Source: Deltaproteobacteria bacterium (GTDB lineage: Bacteria; Desulfobacterota; Desulfomonilia; UBA1062). Taken from it: a DNA stretch of 64,000 bases. A model generated the notes under the pieces. The model searched no databases. It saw only the letters and a list, made by a program, of their open reading frames with translations, and had not been told where the DNA came from. Below are positions 26,382-34,747 of this stretch, in pieces (position 1 is the stretch's first letter; every line of letters begins with the position of its first letter). The stretch spans positions 1-64,000 of the forward strand of contig WFSG01000048.1 in the NCBI GenBank assembly GCA_015486075.1, given 5' to 3'. The position numbers were made by a program, and so were the translations under genes.

Positions 26382-27117
26382 GTCGCTCAGCAAAAGCTTT
26401 GGCCCTATAAAGGCCGTTTCATCGGTGGATATGGATATTAAGCAAGGCAGTATAACTGCACTCATAGGCCCCAACGGCGCAGGCAAAACAACTACTTTCA
26501 ACATGATTACGGGTTTCATGAAACCTGATGCAGGTCGTGTTTTTTTTGCTGGAAAGGATATAACGGCTTGGCCAGCCTATAGGGTGGCAAGGCTGGGGCT
26601 TGTAAGAACGTTCCAGCGCCTTGAGGTATTCAAAGAGATGAGCGTGCTGGATAACGTCAAGATAGCCTCCTTGGGAATTAGTATGCAGGGCCTAATGAGG
26701 TCTATGTTCAGGCCTCCTTCTTATGTACGTGAAGAGAGTAAGGCACTCGAGATCTCTGTGAATGCCCTTGTTGATGTTGGGCTTAAGGATTCAATGCATA
26801 AGCCTGCCGGATTGCTTACATTTGGACAACTCAGGTTGCTTGAGATAGCAAGGGTGCTTGCAACAGGGGCAAGCATGATGCTGCTAGATGAACCTGCGGC
26901 TGGCCTTAACTCGGTTGAGGTCGAGGGATTTGCAACGCTCATGAAGGACATTAGGGCACGAGGAATAACCATATTTCTAATTGATCATGATATGAAGCTG
27001 GTCATGGATATATCAGACATGGTTATAGTACTTGACCAGGGTGTAAGGATAGCCTCAGGAAGACCCGAGGAGGTAAGGACAGAACCTAGGGTTATAGAGG
27101 CATACCTGGGGGCATAG
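26362..27117 (+). CDS. livG: ABC transporter ATP-binding protein LivG
   Basis: First ATPase of the Liv transporter, 251 residues from ATG 26362. That start is chosen because GGGAGG lies four bases upstream at 26353-26358; an in-frame TTG at 26341 has no such site. Walker A is GPNGAGKTT, Walker B is MMLLDEPAAGLN, and the switch histidine is in FLIDHDM. The signature region is FGQLRLLEIAR, where the usual LSGGQ is replaced by TFGQL, a common LivG variant. Confidence 0.92.
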   Translation: MDILKVRSLSKSFGPIKAVSSVDMDIKQGSITALIGPNGAGKTTTFNMITGFMKPDAGRVFFAGKDITAWPAYRVARLGLVRTFQRLEVFKEMSVLDNVKIASLGISMQGLMRSMFRPPSYVREESKALEISVNALVDVGLKDSMHKPAGLLTFGQLRLLEIARVLATGASMMLLDEPAAGLNSVEVEGFATLMKDIRARGITIFLIDHDMKLVMDISDMVIVLDQGVRIASGRPEEVRTEPRVIEAYLGA

Positions 27118-27119
27118 GT

Positions 27120-27857
27120 ATGCTTGTTGTAAGGAACCTGAACACATATTACGGGGCAGTACATGTTATAAAGAACCTCTCCCTGCATGTTGACAAAGGC
27201 GAAATTGTAGCCATCCTCGGGGCGAATGGAGCGGGTAAGTCAACGCTGATGAATACCATAGCCGGTCTTGTCAGCCCAAGGGATGGTGAGATACTTGCCG
27301 ATGGAGTCAACATAAAGGGACTCTCTCCGGGCGAGATAATATCCATGGGTATAGCCCTAGTACCCGAGGGCAATACACTTTTTTACGGCCTTAGCGTGAG
27401 GGAGAACCTGGCCCTAGGCCTTGCTCACAGGTCACTCAGGATAACTCCCAGTGTCCGTTCCATGTTAGACGAGGCACTCGAGATATTTCCATCACTTGCA
27501 GGCAAGCGCAATGTAAGTGCTGGTAGTCTGTCCGGAGGTGAACAGCAGATGCTCTCTATAGCTAGGGCCCTGGTAAGTAGACCGAGGATATTGTTGCTGG
27601 ACGAACTATCTATGGGTCTTGCACCAAACACAACCGCTCTTATATTCTCTCGTATAGCAGAGATAAACAAATCCATGGACACGAGTATCCTGATCGTCGA
27701 ACAAAATGCCAGGCTTGCGCTTGATATATCATCCAGGGGATATATTATGGAAACGGGCAAGGTGATCTTCAAGGGAAGTTCGGCTGATCTAAGGGATAAT
27801 CCCGAGATCCTGAGATCTTATCTCGGTGGAGCAGGAGGAAAGGATGCATTACCGTAA
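27120..27857 (+). CDS. livF: ABC transporter ATP-binding protein LivF
   Basis: Second ATPase of the Liv transporter, 245 residues. Walker A is GANGAGKST, the signature is LSGGEQQML, Walker B is ILLLDELSMGLAP and the switch motif is LIVEQNA. It starts two bases after livG and overlaps the paaK start by 14 bp. The LivF hallmark LVPEGNTLFYGLSVRENL is intact. Confidence 0.92.
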   Translation: MLVVRNLNTYYGAVHVIKNLSLHVDKGEIVAILGANGAGKSTLMNTIAGLVSPRDGEILADGVNIKGLSPGEIISMGIALVPEGNTLFYGLSVRENLALGLAHRSLRITPSVRSMLDEALEIFPSLAGKRNVSAGSLSGGEQQMLSIARALVSRPRILLLDELSMGLAPNTTALIFSRIAEINKSMDTSILIVEQNARLALDISSRGYIMETGKVIFKGSSADLRDNPEILRSYLGGAGGKDALP

Positions 27858-29163
27858 TACTGGAGCGGCAGACAGGGAAGAGCTGAGGCAGCAGCAACTT
27901 GAGGGACTGCAGGCAACCCTGAACAGGGTGTACAGGAACGTGAGGTATTACCATGATCTTTTTAAGGACATAGGGTTAGTTCCTGAAGACGTTGGGTCCA
28001 TTGATGATCTTTCTTCCATACCCTTTACAACGAAGGCTATATTAAGAGATAATTATCCATACGGTTTGTTTGCACTTCCTTTATCTGAGATAATGAGCGT
28101 GCATTCCTCTGCAGGGACCACGGGTAGGCCAACTGTTGTAGGGTTCAGTGCCAATGACATGCTTAACTGGAGGGAAGTGGAGCTCAGGGTACTTGAACTT
28201 GCCGGCATTACCAGAGATGACGTGGTGCAGATAGCATTTGGTTCAAGTTTCTTTACCGGTGGTTTTGGCCTTCACTACGGTGTTGAGAAACTAGGTGCAA
28301 CCATGATACCCACGTCAAGTGTTGACCTGGAAAGACATGCCGTGATGATACGCGACTACAGGGTAACCACCCTCATTTCTACGCCCTGCTATGTGTATGC
28401 ACTTATGGAGACCATGGATAGAATGGGTATGGACAGGAGAAGTCTATCCCTTCAAAAGGTCCTGCTTGGTGGTGAGCCCTGGACTGAAGAGCAAAGGTCG
28501 TATATTGAAGAAGGCCTTGGTGTAAAGGCATTTGATCACTACGGTCTAAGCGAGATATTTGGCTCTGGCGTAGCAGCGGAATGCGAGTACAAGTCTGGCC
28601 TCCACGTGTTCGAGGATCAGGTTATACCAGAGGTTATTGATCCTGGCACAGGCGAGGTGCTAGGACATGGCAACGAGGGAGAATTGGTACTTACCACAAT
28701 AACAAAGGAAGCCATGCCACTAATAAGGTTCAGGACAGGTGACCTGACGACTCTTATCGAGGAGCCCTGTGAGTGCGGCAGGGCATACCTTGGTCTGAAA
28801 ATGGCAAGGGTAAAAGGACGTGCAGATGACAGCATTGAGGTATCAGGGATCCAGATCTCTGCATCAAGGATAGAGGACGTGCTAAGGATGATAGGTGGTG
28901 CTTTGCCGAGATTTCAAGTAATCGTGGACAGGGAAGGAACAAACGACATTGTAGAAGTACACGTGGAGGTCTCAGGGGAGGTTTTCTCAGGCGGAAAACA
29001 AAGACTGGATGAGATAGAGAAAAGGCTTAAGCAGGACATCAGGTCGCAGCTTATAGATCTACTAGGCTCGGAAGTGAGACTCAAGTTTTACGCACCCATG
29101 GGTCTGTCAGGGGTGCTGGAACGAAGGGCAAGGATAGTAGACAGGAGGTTCTTAAGGCAGTAA
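27844..29163 (+). CDS. Phenylacetate-CoA ligase family protein (first copy)
   Basis: AMP-forming ligase of 439 residues that joins an aryl-acetate to CoA. The adenylate P-loop SSAGTTGRPTVVGFS lies near residue 87, YGLSEIFG near residue 235 and FRTGDLT near residue 297. A CEC...CGR-like segment and the C-terminal lid GRADDSIEVSGIQISASRIE follow. The ATG at 27844 follows GGAGG (27834-27838); a GTG 18 bases upstream is in frame but lacks a site. Coupled with IorAB it links free aryl-acetate, aryl-acetyl-CoA and aryl-pyruvate. Exact aryl substrate unknown. Confidence 0.87.
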   Translation: MHYRNTGAADREELRQQQLEGLQATLNRVYRNVRYYHDLFKDIGLVPEDVGSIDDLSSIPFTTKAILRDNYPYGLFALPLSEIMSVHSSAGTTGRPTVVGFSANDMLNWREVELRVLELAGITRDDVVQIAFGSSFFTGGFGLHYGVEKLGATMIPTSSVDLERHAVMIRDYRVTTLISTPCYVYALMETMDRMGMDRRSLSLQKVLLGGEPWTEEQRSYIEEGLGVKAFDHYGLSEIFGSGVAAECEYKSGLHVFEDQVIPEVIDPGTGEVLGHGNEGELVLTTITKEAMPLIRFRTGDLTTLIEEPCECGRAYLGLKMARVKGRADDSIEVSGIQISASRIEDVLRMIGGALPRFQVIVDREGTNDIVEVHVEVSGEVFSGGKQRLDEIEKRLKQDIRSQLIDLLGSEVRLKFYAPMGLSGVLERRARIVDRRFLRQ

Positions 29164-29197
29164 TAGGCAAGGATAAATAAAAAATGGGAGGTGTACT

Positions 29198-30334
29198 ATG
29201 AGGAGGTTTGTACTAGGAATTATGATGATGATGCTTTTTGGGATGCCACTGTATGGCCAGGAACCCATTAAGGTTGGAGTACTGGTGGCATTATCAGGTC
29301 CGGTGGGTTTTATCGGAGAACCATCAAAAAAGGTTGCAATTATGGCGGCGGATGATATCAATACATCCGGGGGCATTAATGGTAGGCCCATAAAACTTGT
29401 GTTTGCTGATACCGAGAGTAATCCGGGGAAGGCTGCCCTGGAGGCAAAGCGCCTAATTGAGAAGGAGAAGGTAGTTGCCATTGTAGGCCCGACTAGCACG
29501 GGCTCTGCCATGGCATGCCTCAAGATAATACAAGCTAGCAAGACGCCAACCATCGGATGCGTGGGTGGTACTCCACCAGTAGAGCCCGTGAGGCAATACA
29601 TGTTCAAAACCCCTCAGAAGACTGTAACGGCGGTGAGGAAGGTCTACATATTTCTTAACAAGAGAGGAAAGAAACGTATAGCCATAATGACTGCTACAAA
29701 CAAGTTCGGTCAGGAAGGGAGGGCATCTCTTAAGAGGCTTGCGAAAGAGTATGGTATAAACATCGTGGCTGACCAGACGTTTGATGTCACTGATACTGAT
29801 GTCACGGTGCAGCTTACCAAGATAAAAAAGATGCATCCCGATGCCGTTGTATGCTGGACCATAGGTGGTGTAGGGGCGATAGTGGCAAGGAACTTCAATC
29901 AACTCGACATGGGGATGCCACTCATACAGTGTCATGGCCTGGCCGATCCCAAGTACGTAGAGCTGGCAGGCGATGCCTGCGAGGGTAACATTATGCCATC
30001 AACCAAGCTAATGGTGGTTGACCAAGTCCCTGCGAATGATCCTCAGAAGCCTGTACTACTGAGGTTCAAGCATGAGTACGAGGTTACAAGGCATATCGGA
30101 AAGGTGAGTGCCCATTCTGGATATGCATGGGATGCCATGCAGATCCTGGCGATTGCGCTTAGGAAAACGAACGGAAAGGGTGGGCTAGAACTTGCCAAGG
30201 CAATAGAAGGTGTAAAGGGGTATGTCGGAGTGAGCGGTATATACAATATGAGTAGCACGGATCATTGTGGCTTGGGTGTTGATTCAATGGTCATGATTCA
30301 AATAAAAGGCGGGAAATGGCAACTCGTAAGATAG
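29198..30334 (+). CDS. Periplasmic amino-acid-type ABC substrate-binding protein
   Basis: Type I periplasmic binding protein (Peripla_BP_6, LivK-like), 378 residues with an N-terminal signal peptide ending near PLYGQ. It begins IKVGVLVALSGPVGFIGEP after the signal, with DDINTSGGINGRPI near residue 58 and VGPTSTGSAMACLKI near residue 96. It is the only binding protein in the operon and so should feed LivHMGF. GGGAGG precedes the ATG. The cargo is inferred to be aromatic from the leader peptide and the neighbouring enzymes, not from the protein itself. Confidence 0.9.
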   Translation: MRRFVLGIMMMMLFGMPLYGQEPIKVGVLVALSGPVGFIGEPSKKVAIMAADDINTSGGINGRPIKLVFADTESNPGKAALEAKRLIEKEKVVAIVGPTSTGSAMACLKIIQASKTPTIGCVGGTPPVEPVRQYMFKTPQKTVTAVRKVYIFLNKRGKKRIAIMTATNKFGQEGRASLKRLAKEYGINIVADQTFDVTDTDVTVQLTKIKKMHPDAVVCWTIGGVGAIVARNFNQLDMGMPLIQCHGLADPKYVELAGDACEGNIMPSTKLMVVDQVPANDPQKPVLLRFKHEYEVTRHIGKVSAHSGYAWDAMQILAIALRKTNGKGGLELAKAIEGVKGYVGVSGIYNMSSTDHCGLGVDSMVMIQIKGGKWQLVR

Positions 30335-30837
30335 ACATGCAGATCTTCATTGTAGGCACAGGCGGGCAGGGAGTTGTTCTTCTTGGGAGGGTCCTCTCTG
30401 AGATGGGCTCAAGGGTCAGCCACAAGGTTATTGCCTCCGAGACCCATGGTATGGCAATGAGGGGCGGTAGTGTTACAGCTAGCGTGAAGATAGGTGACTA
30501 CGAGAGTCCCTTGATACCATCGGGTTCAGCAGATGTGCTCATTGGTCTTGACTCACTTGAGGCAAGAAACCATATGTACATGCTGGCTACAGAAGGTATC
30601 TCCATAGTAAATACGCTTGAACCCGACGGTTTTGACTATACGATGGACGCAACAGGTATGGCCATGAGGGAGAATATGCCCGGGTCTCTGAACATGATCA
30701 TGCTGGGCCTTTTCTTAAAGGTCGCAGTGCCCGGGCTTGATCTCCAACTTGCCATCTCTGTGATAAATGACCTATCTCCACCAAGGTTCAGGAATGATAA
30801 CGTAAGGGCTCTTAACATGGGTTTCAGCTCTGCATAG
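30316..30837 (+). CDS. iorB: Indolepyruvate:ferredoxin oxidoreductase, beta subunit
   Basis: Gamma-domain subunit of the aryl-pyruvate oxidoreductase, 173 residues. The family hallmarks are FIVGTGGQGVVLLGRVLSEMG near the N-terminus and SETHGMAMRGGSVTASVKIG near residue 47. The ATG at 30316 overlaps the binding-protein gene by 19 bp; ATG 30337 (MQIFIVG) is a plausible alternative start. It is separated from iorA by six genes but lies in the same operon. That spacing is unusual, because iorA and iorB are normally adjacent. Confidence 0.92.
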   Translation: MATRKIDMQIFIVGTGGQGVVLLGRVLSEMGSRVSHKVIASETHGMAMRGGSVTASVKIGDYESPLIPSGSADVLIGLDSLEARNHMYMLATEGISIVNTLEPDGFDYTMDATGMAMRENMPGSLNMIMLGLFLKVAVPGLDLQLAISVINDLSPPRFRNDNVRALNMGFSSA

Positions 30838-30873
30838 GGGAGGTAGTGGTCAGGTAGAAAGGGAGGATTAATA

Positions 30874-32157
30874 ATGTCTTTTATGCCTGGTTTCAGGAAT
30901 AAGCAGGAATTGGATGAGATACAACTAGAGGGCTTGAAGTGGACAGTCCGCCATGCCTATAACGGCTCTGAGTTTTATAGGAAAAAACTGGATGATGCAG
31001 GTGTCAGGCCCGAGGATATAAAAAGCCTTAATGATATACGGAAGCTACCCTTTGTAACGGCCGACGATCTTAGGGATGGTTATCCATGGCCTTTGAGATC
31101 TGTGCCTTTCAAGGACATAGTAAGGATACACGCCTCTTCAGGTACGACAGGCAAGAGGAAGGTCATGGTCTATACTCGTAAGGATATTGATGACTGGGCC
31201 GATATGTTTGCAAGGTGCTATGAGATGGCAGGACTCACTGAAGAGGATAGGGTACAGATATGTGTAGGCTATGGTGTTTGGACCGCAGGGGTAGGATTCC
31301 AGCTTGGTTGTGAGAGATTCGGAGCACTTGCTATACCAGCTGGTCCAGGCAACATCGATATGCATATGCAGTTTATAATGGATTTCAAGCCCACGGTGAT
31401 ATGTTCCACCGCATCAATGGCACTATTACTAGCCGAGGAGGTGGAAAGGAGAGGTCTTAGAAAAAGCTTGAGCATCAGAAAGGTCATAATGGGTGCAGAA
31501 CGCTCAAGCGATTCAATGAGGGCAAAGATAAAGGATCTACTCGGGCTTGAGCACATATTCGACATACCAGGCCTTACCGAGCTATATGGTCCTGGTACTG
31601 GTTTGGATTGTGAGTACCACACTGGCATACACTACTGGGCAGACTATTACATCCTTGAAATAATAAACCCAGATACCTTGGAGCCAGTACCCGAGGGTGA
31701 GATAGGGGAGATGGTGTTTACCACGTTGAGAAAGGAAGGTGCGCCACTAATAAGGTATAGATCCAGGGACCTGACCAGACTTGTACCGGGTGAATGCCCT
31801 TGCGGCTCTCCACTACCTAGACATGATAGAATAATGGGAAGGTCTGACGACATGTTCACCTTTAGGGGTGTCAACATATACCCAAGTCATTTAGATGAGA
31901 TACTATCTAAGCATACGGATATAGGTAGCGAGTATCAGATACACCTTGAGAGGAAAGAAGACGGCAAGGACTACATGATCATAAGGGTAGAAAGGGCTGA
32001 GAATGCCGGACCTGTACGTGATGAAGACATCGCCTCGAGGATAGAAAAGGATATAAGGGAGAGTCTTCTCGTAAGGGGTAAAGTGGAGATCGTTGACCAT
32101 TATAGTCTCCCTAGAACGGGAAGGAAGACCAAAAGGGTCTTTGATAATAGGGACTAG
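30874..32157 (+). CDS. Phenylacetate-CoA ligase family protein (second copy)
   Basis: A second AMP-forming aryl-acetate ligase, 427 residues. It is clearly related to the first copy but diverged (P-loop SSGTTGKRKVMVY, LTELYGPG, YRSRDLTRLVPGECPCG, lid GRSDDMFTFRGVNIYPSHLDE). A strong GGGAGG stands upstream. Two ligases in one operon suggest different aryl-acetates, for example phenyl- and indolyl-acetate, which is inference. It is the last intact gene of the operon before a broken zinc-ribbon frame. Confidence 0.9.
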   Translation: MSFMPGFRNKQELDEIQLEGLKWTVRHAYNGSEFYRKKLDDAGVRPEDIKSLNDIRKLPFVTADDLRDGYPWPLRSVPFKDIVRIHASSGTTGKRKVMVYTRKDIDDWADMFARCYEMAGLTEEDRVQICVGYGVWTAGVGFQLGCERFGALAIPAGPGNIDMHMQFIMDFKPTVICSTASMALLLAEEVERRGLRKSLSIRKVIMGAERSSDSMRAKIKDLLGLEHIFDIPGLTELYGPGTGLDCEYHTGIHYWADYYILEIINPDTLEPVPEGEIGEMVFTTLRKEGAPLIRYRSRDLTRLVPGECPCGSPLPRHDRIMGRSDDMFTFRGVNIYPSHLDEILSKHTDIGSEYQIHLERKEDGKDYMIIRVERAENAGPVRDEDIASRIEKDIRESLLVRGKVEIVDHYSLPRTGRKTKRVFDNRD

Positions 32158-32205
32158 GAAGAATTTTAGGCTTATCGATGATTTTCCCATGCCTGTTGGA
32201 AAAAA

Positions 32206-32362
32206 AAGGTGATACTTTGTTCCATACCAGCATGGAGGGAGCTTGGAACCGAAGAATGGATGGAAGAAGAGGAGAGACGCTATCACTGCCCAAATTGTGG
32301 CTATCCCTTGTCCAGGGGACACGAGGTGCAGGAATTGCAGGAAACCCGTGGATGTTGACTGA
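32206..32362 (+). pseudogene. Frameshifted remnant of a zinc-ribbon (DUF3795-like) gene
   Basis: Reading from 32206 gives a peptide with IPAWRELGTEEWMEEEERRY and then CPNCGYPLSR. At the G-run 32315-32318 the frame must move by one base to continue DTRCRNCRKPVDVD and reach TGA at 32360-32362. The joined sequence has CPNC and CRNC pairs and resembles the C-terminus of DUF3795 proteins. The N-terminal cysteine-rich part is absent, since only about 50 bp separate it from the ligase stop. It is therefore probably a decayed fragment, unless the G-run is a sequencing error. Confidence 0.5.
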
Positions 32363-32407
32363 AGGTCAGTGTATACAAGCTGAAGATATTCCGGCTCTGG
32401 AGTAAGC

Positions 32408-33115
32408 ATGAGAATACACTTTGTTGAACATGTGCCGTTTGAAGGGCCTGCAAACTTGGGTAAGTGGGCGAAAGCCAAAGAACATGTTGTCTCCAGGACC
32501 TTTCTTTACAACGGCGAGGAATTTCCTCGGGTGGAGATGTTTGATTGGTTGTTCATAATGGGCGGTCCAATGAATATACACGAGGAGCATAAGTATCCGT
32601 GGCTGAAGAATGAGAAGGCATTCATAGAGAAAAGCATTGATGCAGGCAAGGTGGTGGTAGGATTTTGCCTTGGTGCCCAGCTCATCGCAGATGTGCTTGG
32701 TGCCCGTGTCTACAGTAATCATTGGAAAGAAATTGGGTGGTTCGAGGTCAAACTGACAGGGGGAACAAGGACTTCTAGTGTTTTCTCAAGTCTACCTCAA
32801 AGATTCATGGCGTTTCACTGGCATGGAGATACCTTTGAGATACCTAGTGGATGTACTAGGGTTGCAGAGTCCATGGCTTGCAAAAATCAGGCATTCGAGT
32901 ATAAAGGCAGGGTATTTGCCCTGCAATTTCACCTGGAGACAAGGATTGAAAGCATAAAGGCGCTTATAGCAAATAGCGGGGATGATCTTACCCCTGATAA
33001 ATACGTACAGCCTGCGACCAAGATGCTCTCAATGGTAGGATATCTTTCAAATCTTGAAAAGATAATGAACAGATTTCTGGATGCCATAAGTGATAATGCT
33101 GAGGCTAGAGAGTAG
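32408..33115 (+). CDS. Class I glutamine amidotransferase-like protein (GMP-synthase-type)
   Basis: A 235-residue GATase1-fold protein. The triad is visible: the cysteine nucleophile in VGFCLGAQLIA near residue 85, the histidine in VFALQFHLE near residue 175 and the following glutamate. FHWHGDTFEIPSG, near residue 138, is typical of stand-alone GMP-synthase-like amidotransferases such as gamma-glutamyl hydrolase relatives. GGAG precedes the ATG by five bases. Without a synthetase partner the substrate is open; hydrolysis of gamma-glutamyl compounds is the likely general role. Confidence 0.85.
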   Translation: MRIHFVEHVPFEGPANLGKWAKAKEHVVSRTFLYNGEEFPRVEMFDWLFIMGGPMNIHEEHKYPWLKNEKAFIEKSIDAGKVVVGFCLGAQLIADVLGARVYSNHWKEIGWFEVKLTGGTRTSSVFSSLPQRFMAFHWHGDTFEIPSGCTRVAESMACKNQAFEYKGRVFALQFHLETRIESIKALIANSGDDLTPDKYVQPATKMLSMVGYLSNLEKIMNRFLDAISDNAEARE

Positions 33116-33178
33116 TGGTCTCTCTTCGGCCGTGGTGCTGTATAAAGTTGCTTAATAAAGCATGTAAAGGTGCATGAA

Positions 33179-34237
33179 ATGAAATCTGCAAGTAGGGCCA
33201 AGAAGGCAGGGCTGCCACCTGGATCTCTCGTGCATATCGGGGAGAGAAAGGTGTACGAGACAAGTATACGCGTTGTATCATACGGGCACGACCATTATCT
33301 GGAAAGAGATGTGATGAGCGTGAAAGAATGTATTTCTTTGAAACAGCCTCCTGGTGTGAGTTGGATAAACGTATCAGGAATACACAACGTGGATATAATT
33401 GAAGACCTTGGCAAACACTTGGGTTTACATCCGCTGGTCATGGAGGATATTGTAAATGCTGAGCAGCGTCCAAAGGTAGAGGATTTTGTTGACTATATAT
33501 TCTTGGTTTTGAGGGTTCCGTATATAGACGAGCAGGAGAAGAGACTTGCCTCAGAACAGGTAAGTATTGTCTGCGGTCGCAATCTTGTGGTTACTTTTCT
33601 TGAGAGGGACACTGGCCTCTTTAACCCCATTATAGCAAGATTGAAGACAGAGGGATCACGCGTGAGGGGCCTGGATGCAGATTACCTTGCTTACACGCTC
33701 GTAGACGTAATAGTGGATAACTACTTTATTGTCATGGAGGGACTTGAAAGGAGGATGGAAGACCTCGATGAGAAACTGGTAAGCAATCCTGATCCAGGTG
33801 TTCTCCACTCCATCCATGCATTGAAGAGGGATATAATATCACTAGGAAGGTCGGTCTGGCCATTGAGGGATGTAATAAATTTTCTCAGGAAGGGCGAATC
33901 CAATGTTATCAAGGAAGATACATTATTATACCTGGGCGATGTGTACGACCACACAATACGCATAATAGAGGGAATTGAGACCTTCCGGGAAATGATAACA
34001 GATATGATGGATGTGTACCTTTCCAGCGTGAGCAACAAGATGAACGAGATAATGATGGTGCTTACCATTATAGGTACCATATTCATACCTCTTACATTTA
34101 TAACAGGTATCTACGGTATGAATTTCAGGTATATGCCTGAAATTAGATGGCATCTCGGCTATCCCATGGTGTTGCTTATCATGCTAGGAATAGGTGTTGC
34201 AATGCTGTTATATTTCAGGAAGAAGGGCTGGCTTTGA
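33179..34237 (+). CDS. corA: Magnesium/cobalt transporter CorA
   Basis: Pentameric inner-membrane Mg2+/Co2+ channel, 352 residues. The soluble N-terminal funnel covers most of the chain. Two C-terminal membrane helices (about residues 290-310 and 326-345) flank the selectivity motif YGMNF and end with a basic tail, KKGWL. ATG 33179 is used because AAAGG lies eight bases upstream; a GTG at 33170 overlaps that site. The gene is not obviously coupled to its neighbours. Confidence 0.93.
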   Translation: MKSASRAKKAGLPPGSLVHIGERKVYETSIRVVSYGHDHYLERDVMSVKECISLKQPPGVSWINVSGIHNVDIIEDLGKHLGLHPLVMEDIVNAEQRPKVEDFVDYIFLVLRVPYIDEQEKRLASEQVSIVCGRNLVVTFLERDTGLFNPIIARLKTEGSRVRGLDADYLAYTLVDVIVDNYFIVMEGLERRMEDLDEKLVSNPDPGVLHSIHALKRDIISLGRSVWPLRDVINFLRKGESNVIKEDTLLYLGDVYDHTIRIIEGIETFREMITDMMDVYLSSVSNKMNEIMMVLTIIGTIFIPLTFITGIYGMNFRYMPEIRWHLGYPMVLLIMLGIGVAMLLYFRKKGWL

Positions 34238-34305
34238 GTTGGCAGGTTTACAGATAGTGACTTGTGAGACACATGTAGATAATGGAAAGGGGGGAGCGAT
34301 AAGAT

Positions 34306-34716
34306 ATGAAACTTCTTATGATATACATGGATAAGTTTGCTTATAGGACCAATGTGAAGAATCTGGAATCTGCCCCTGATATTAGGGAAGAAAGGCAGGT
34401 AGATTCCGTACTCGTGGGCTTTATACATGTTGAGGCAGAGGATATGGAACACGAAGGGAATGTAGAGACAAAACTGGTAAAGAACCTCAAATGGGCAGCC
34501 CGCAAAAACAACACAGACAGGATAATACTACATTCCTTTGCTCACCTATCTGAGACCAAGGCTGGTCCGGAGTTTACTAGGGCCATGATTTCAAGGGCTG
34601 AAAAGAGGCTAATCGAGTCTGGCTACGATGCCATGCAAACACCATTCGGCTATTTCCTTGACCTGGATATAAGGGCCCCGGGTGCCTCCCTTGCGAGGAT
34701 ATTCAAGTCTTTCTGA
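34306..34716 (+). CDS. Stand-alone archaeal-type threonyl-tRNA synthetase editing domain
   Basis: A 136-residue protein matching the N-terminal editing domain of archaeal threonyl-tRNA synthetase (tRNA-Thr_ED), a relative of D-aminoacyl-tRNA deacylase that hydrolyses Ser-tRNA-Thr. Recognisable segments are MKLLMIYMDKFAY at the start, SVLVGFIHVE, LHSFAHLSETKAGP near residue 80 and TPFGYFLDLDIRAPGASLAR at the end. No synthetase catalytic domain is attached. Bacterial ThrRS has a different editing domain, so this is probably a trans-editing factor of archaeal descent. GGGGGAG lies upstream. The substrate is inferred from the family. Confidence 0.85.
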   Translation: MKLLMIYMDKFAYRTNVKNLESAPDIREERQVDSVLVGFIHVEAEDMEHEGNVETKLVKNLKWAARKNNTDRIILHSFAHLSETKAGPEFTRAMISRAEKRLIESGYDAMQTPFGYFLDLDIRAPGASLARIFKSF

Positions 34717-34747
34717 GGATAGTTGAGCTAACAATGGTGGTGGGATC

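Noticed and set aside
32178-32405. 75-codon frame after the second paaK
   Set aside because: It is in a different frame from the zinc-ribbon remnant, which explains the sequence better, and it has no domain or ribosome site.
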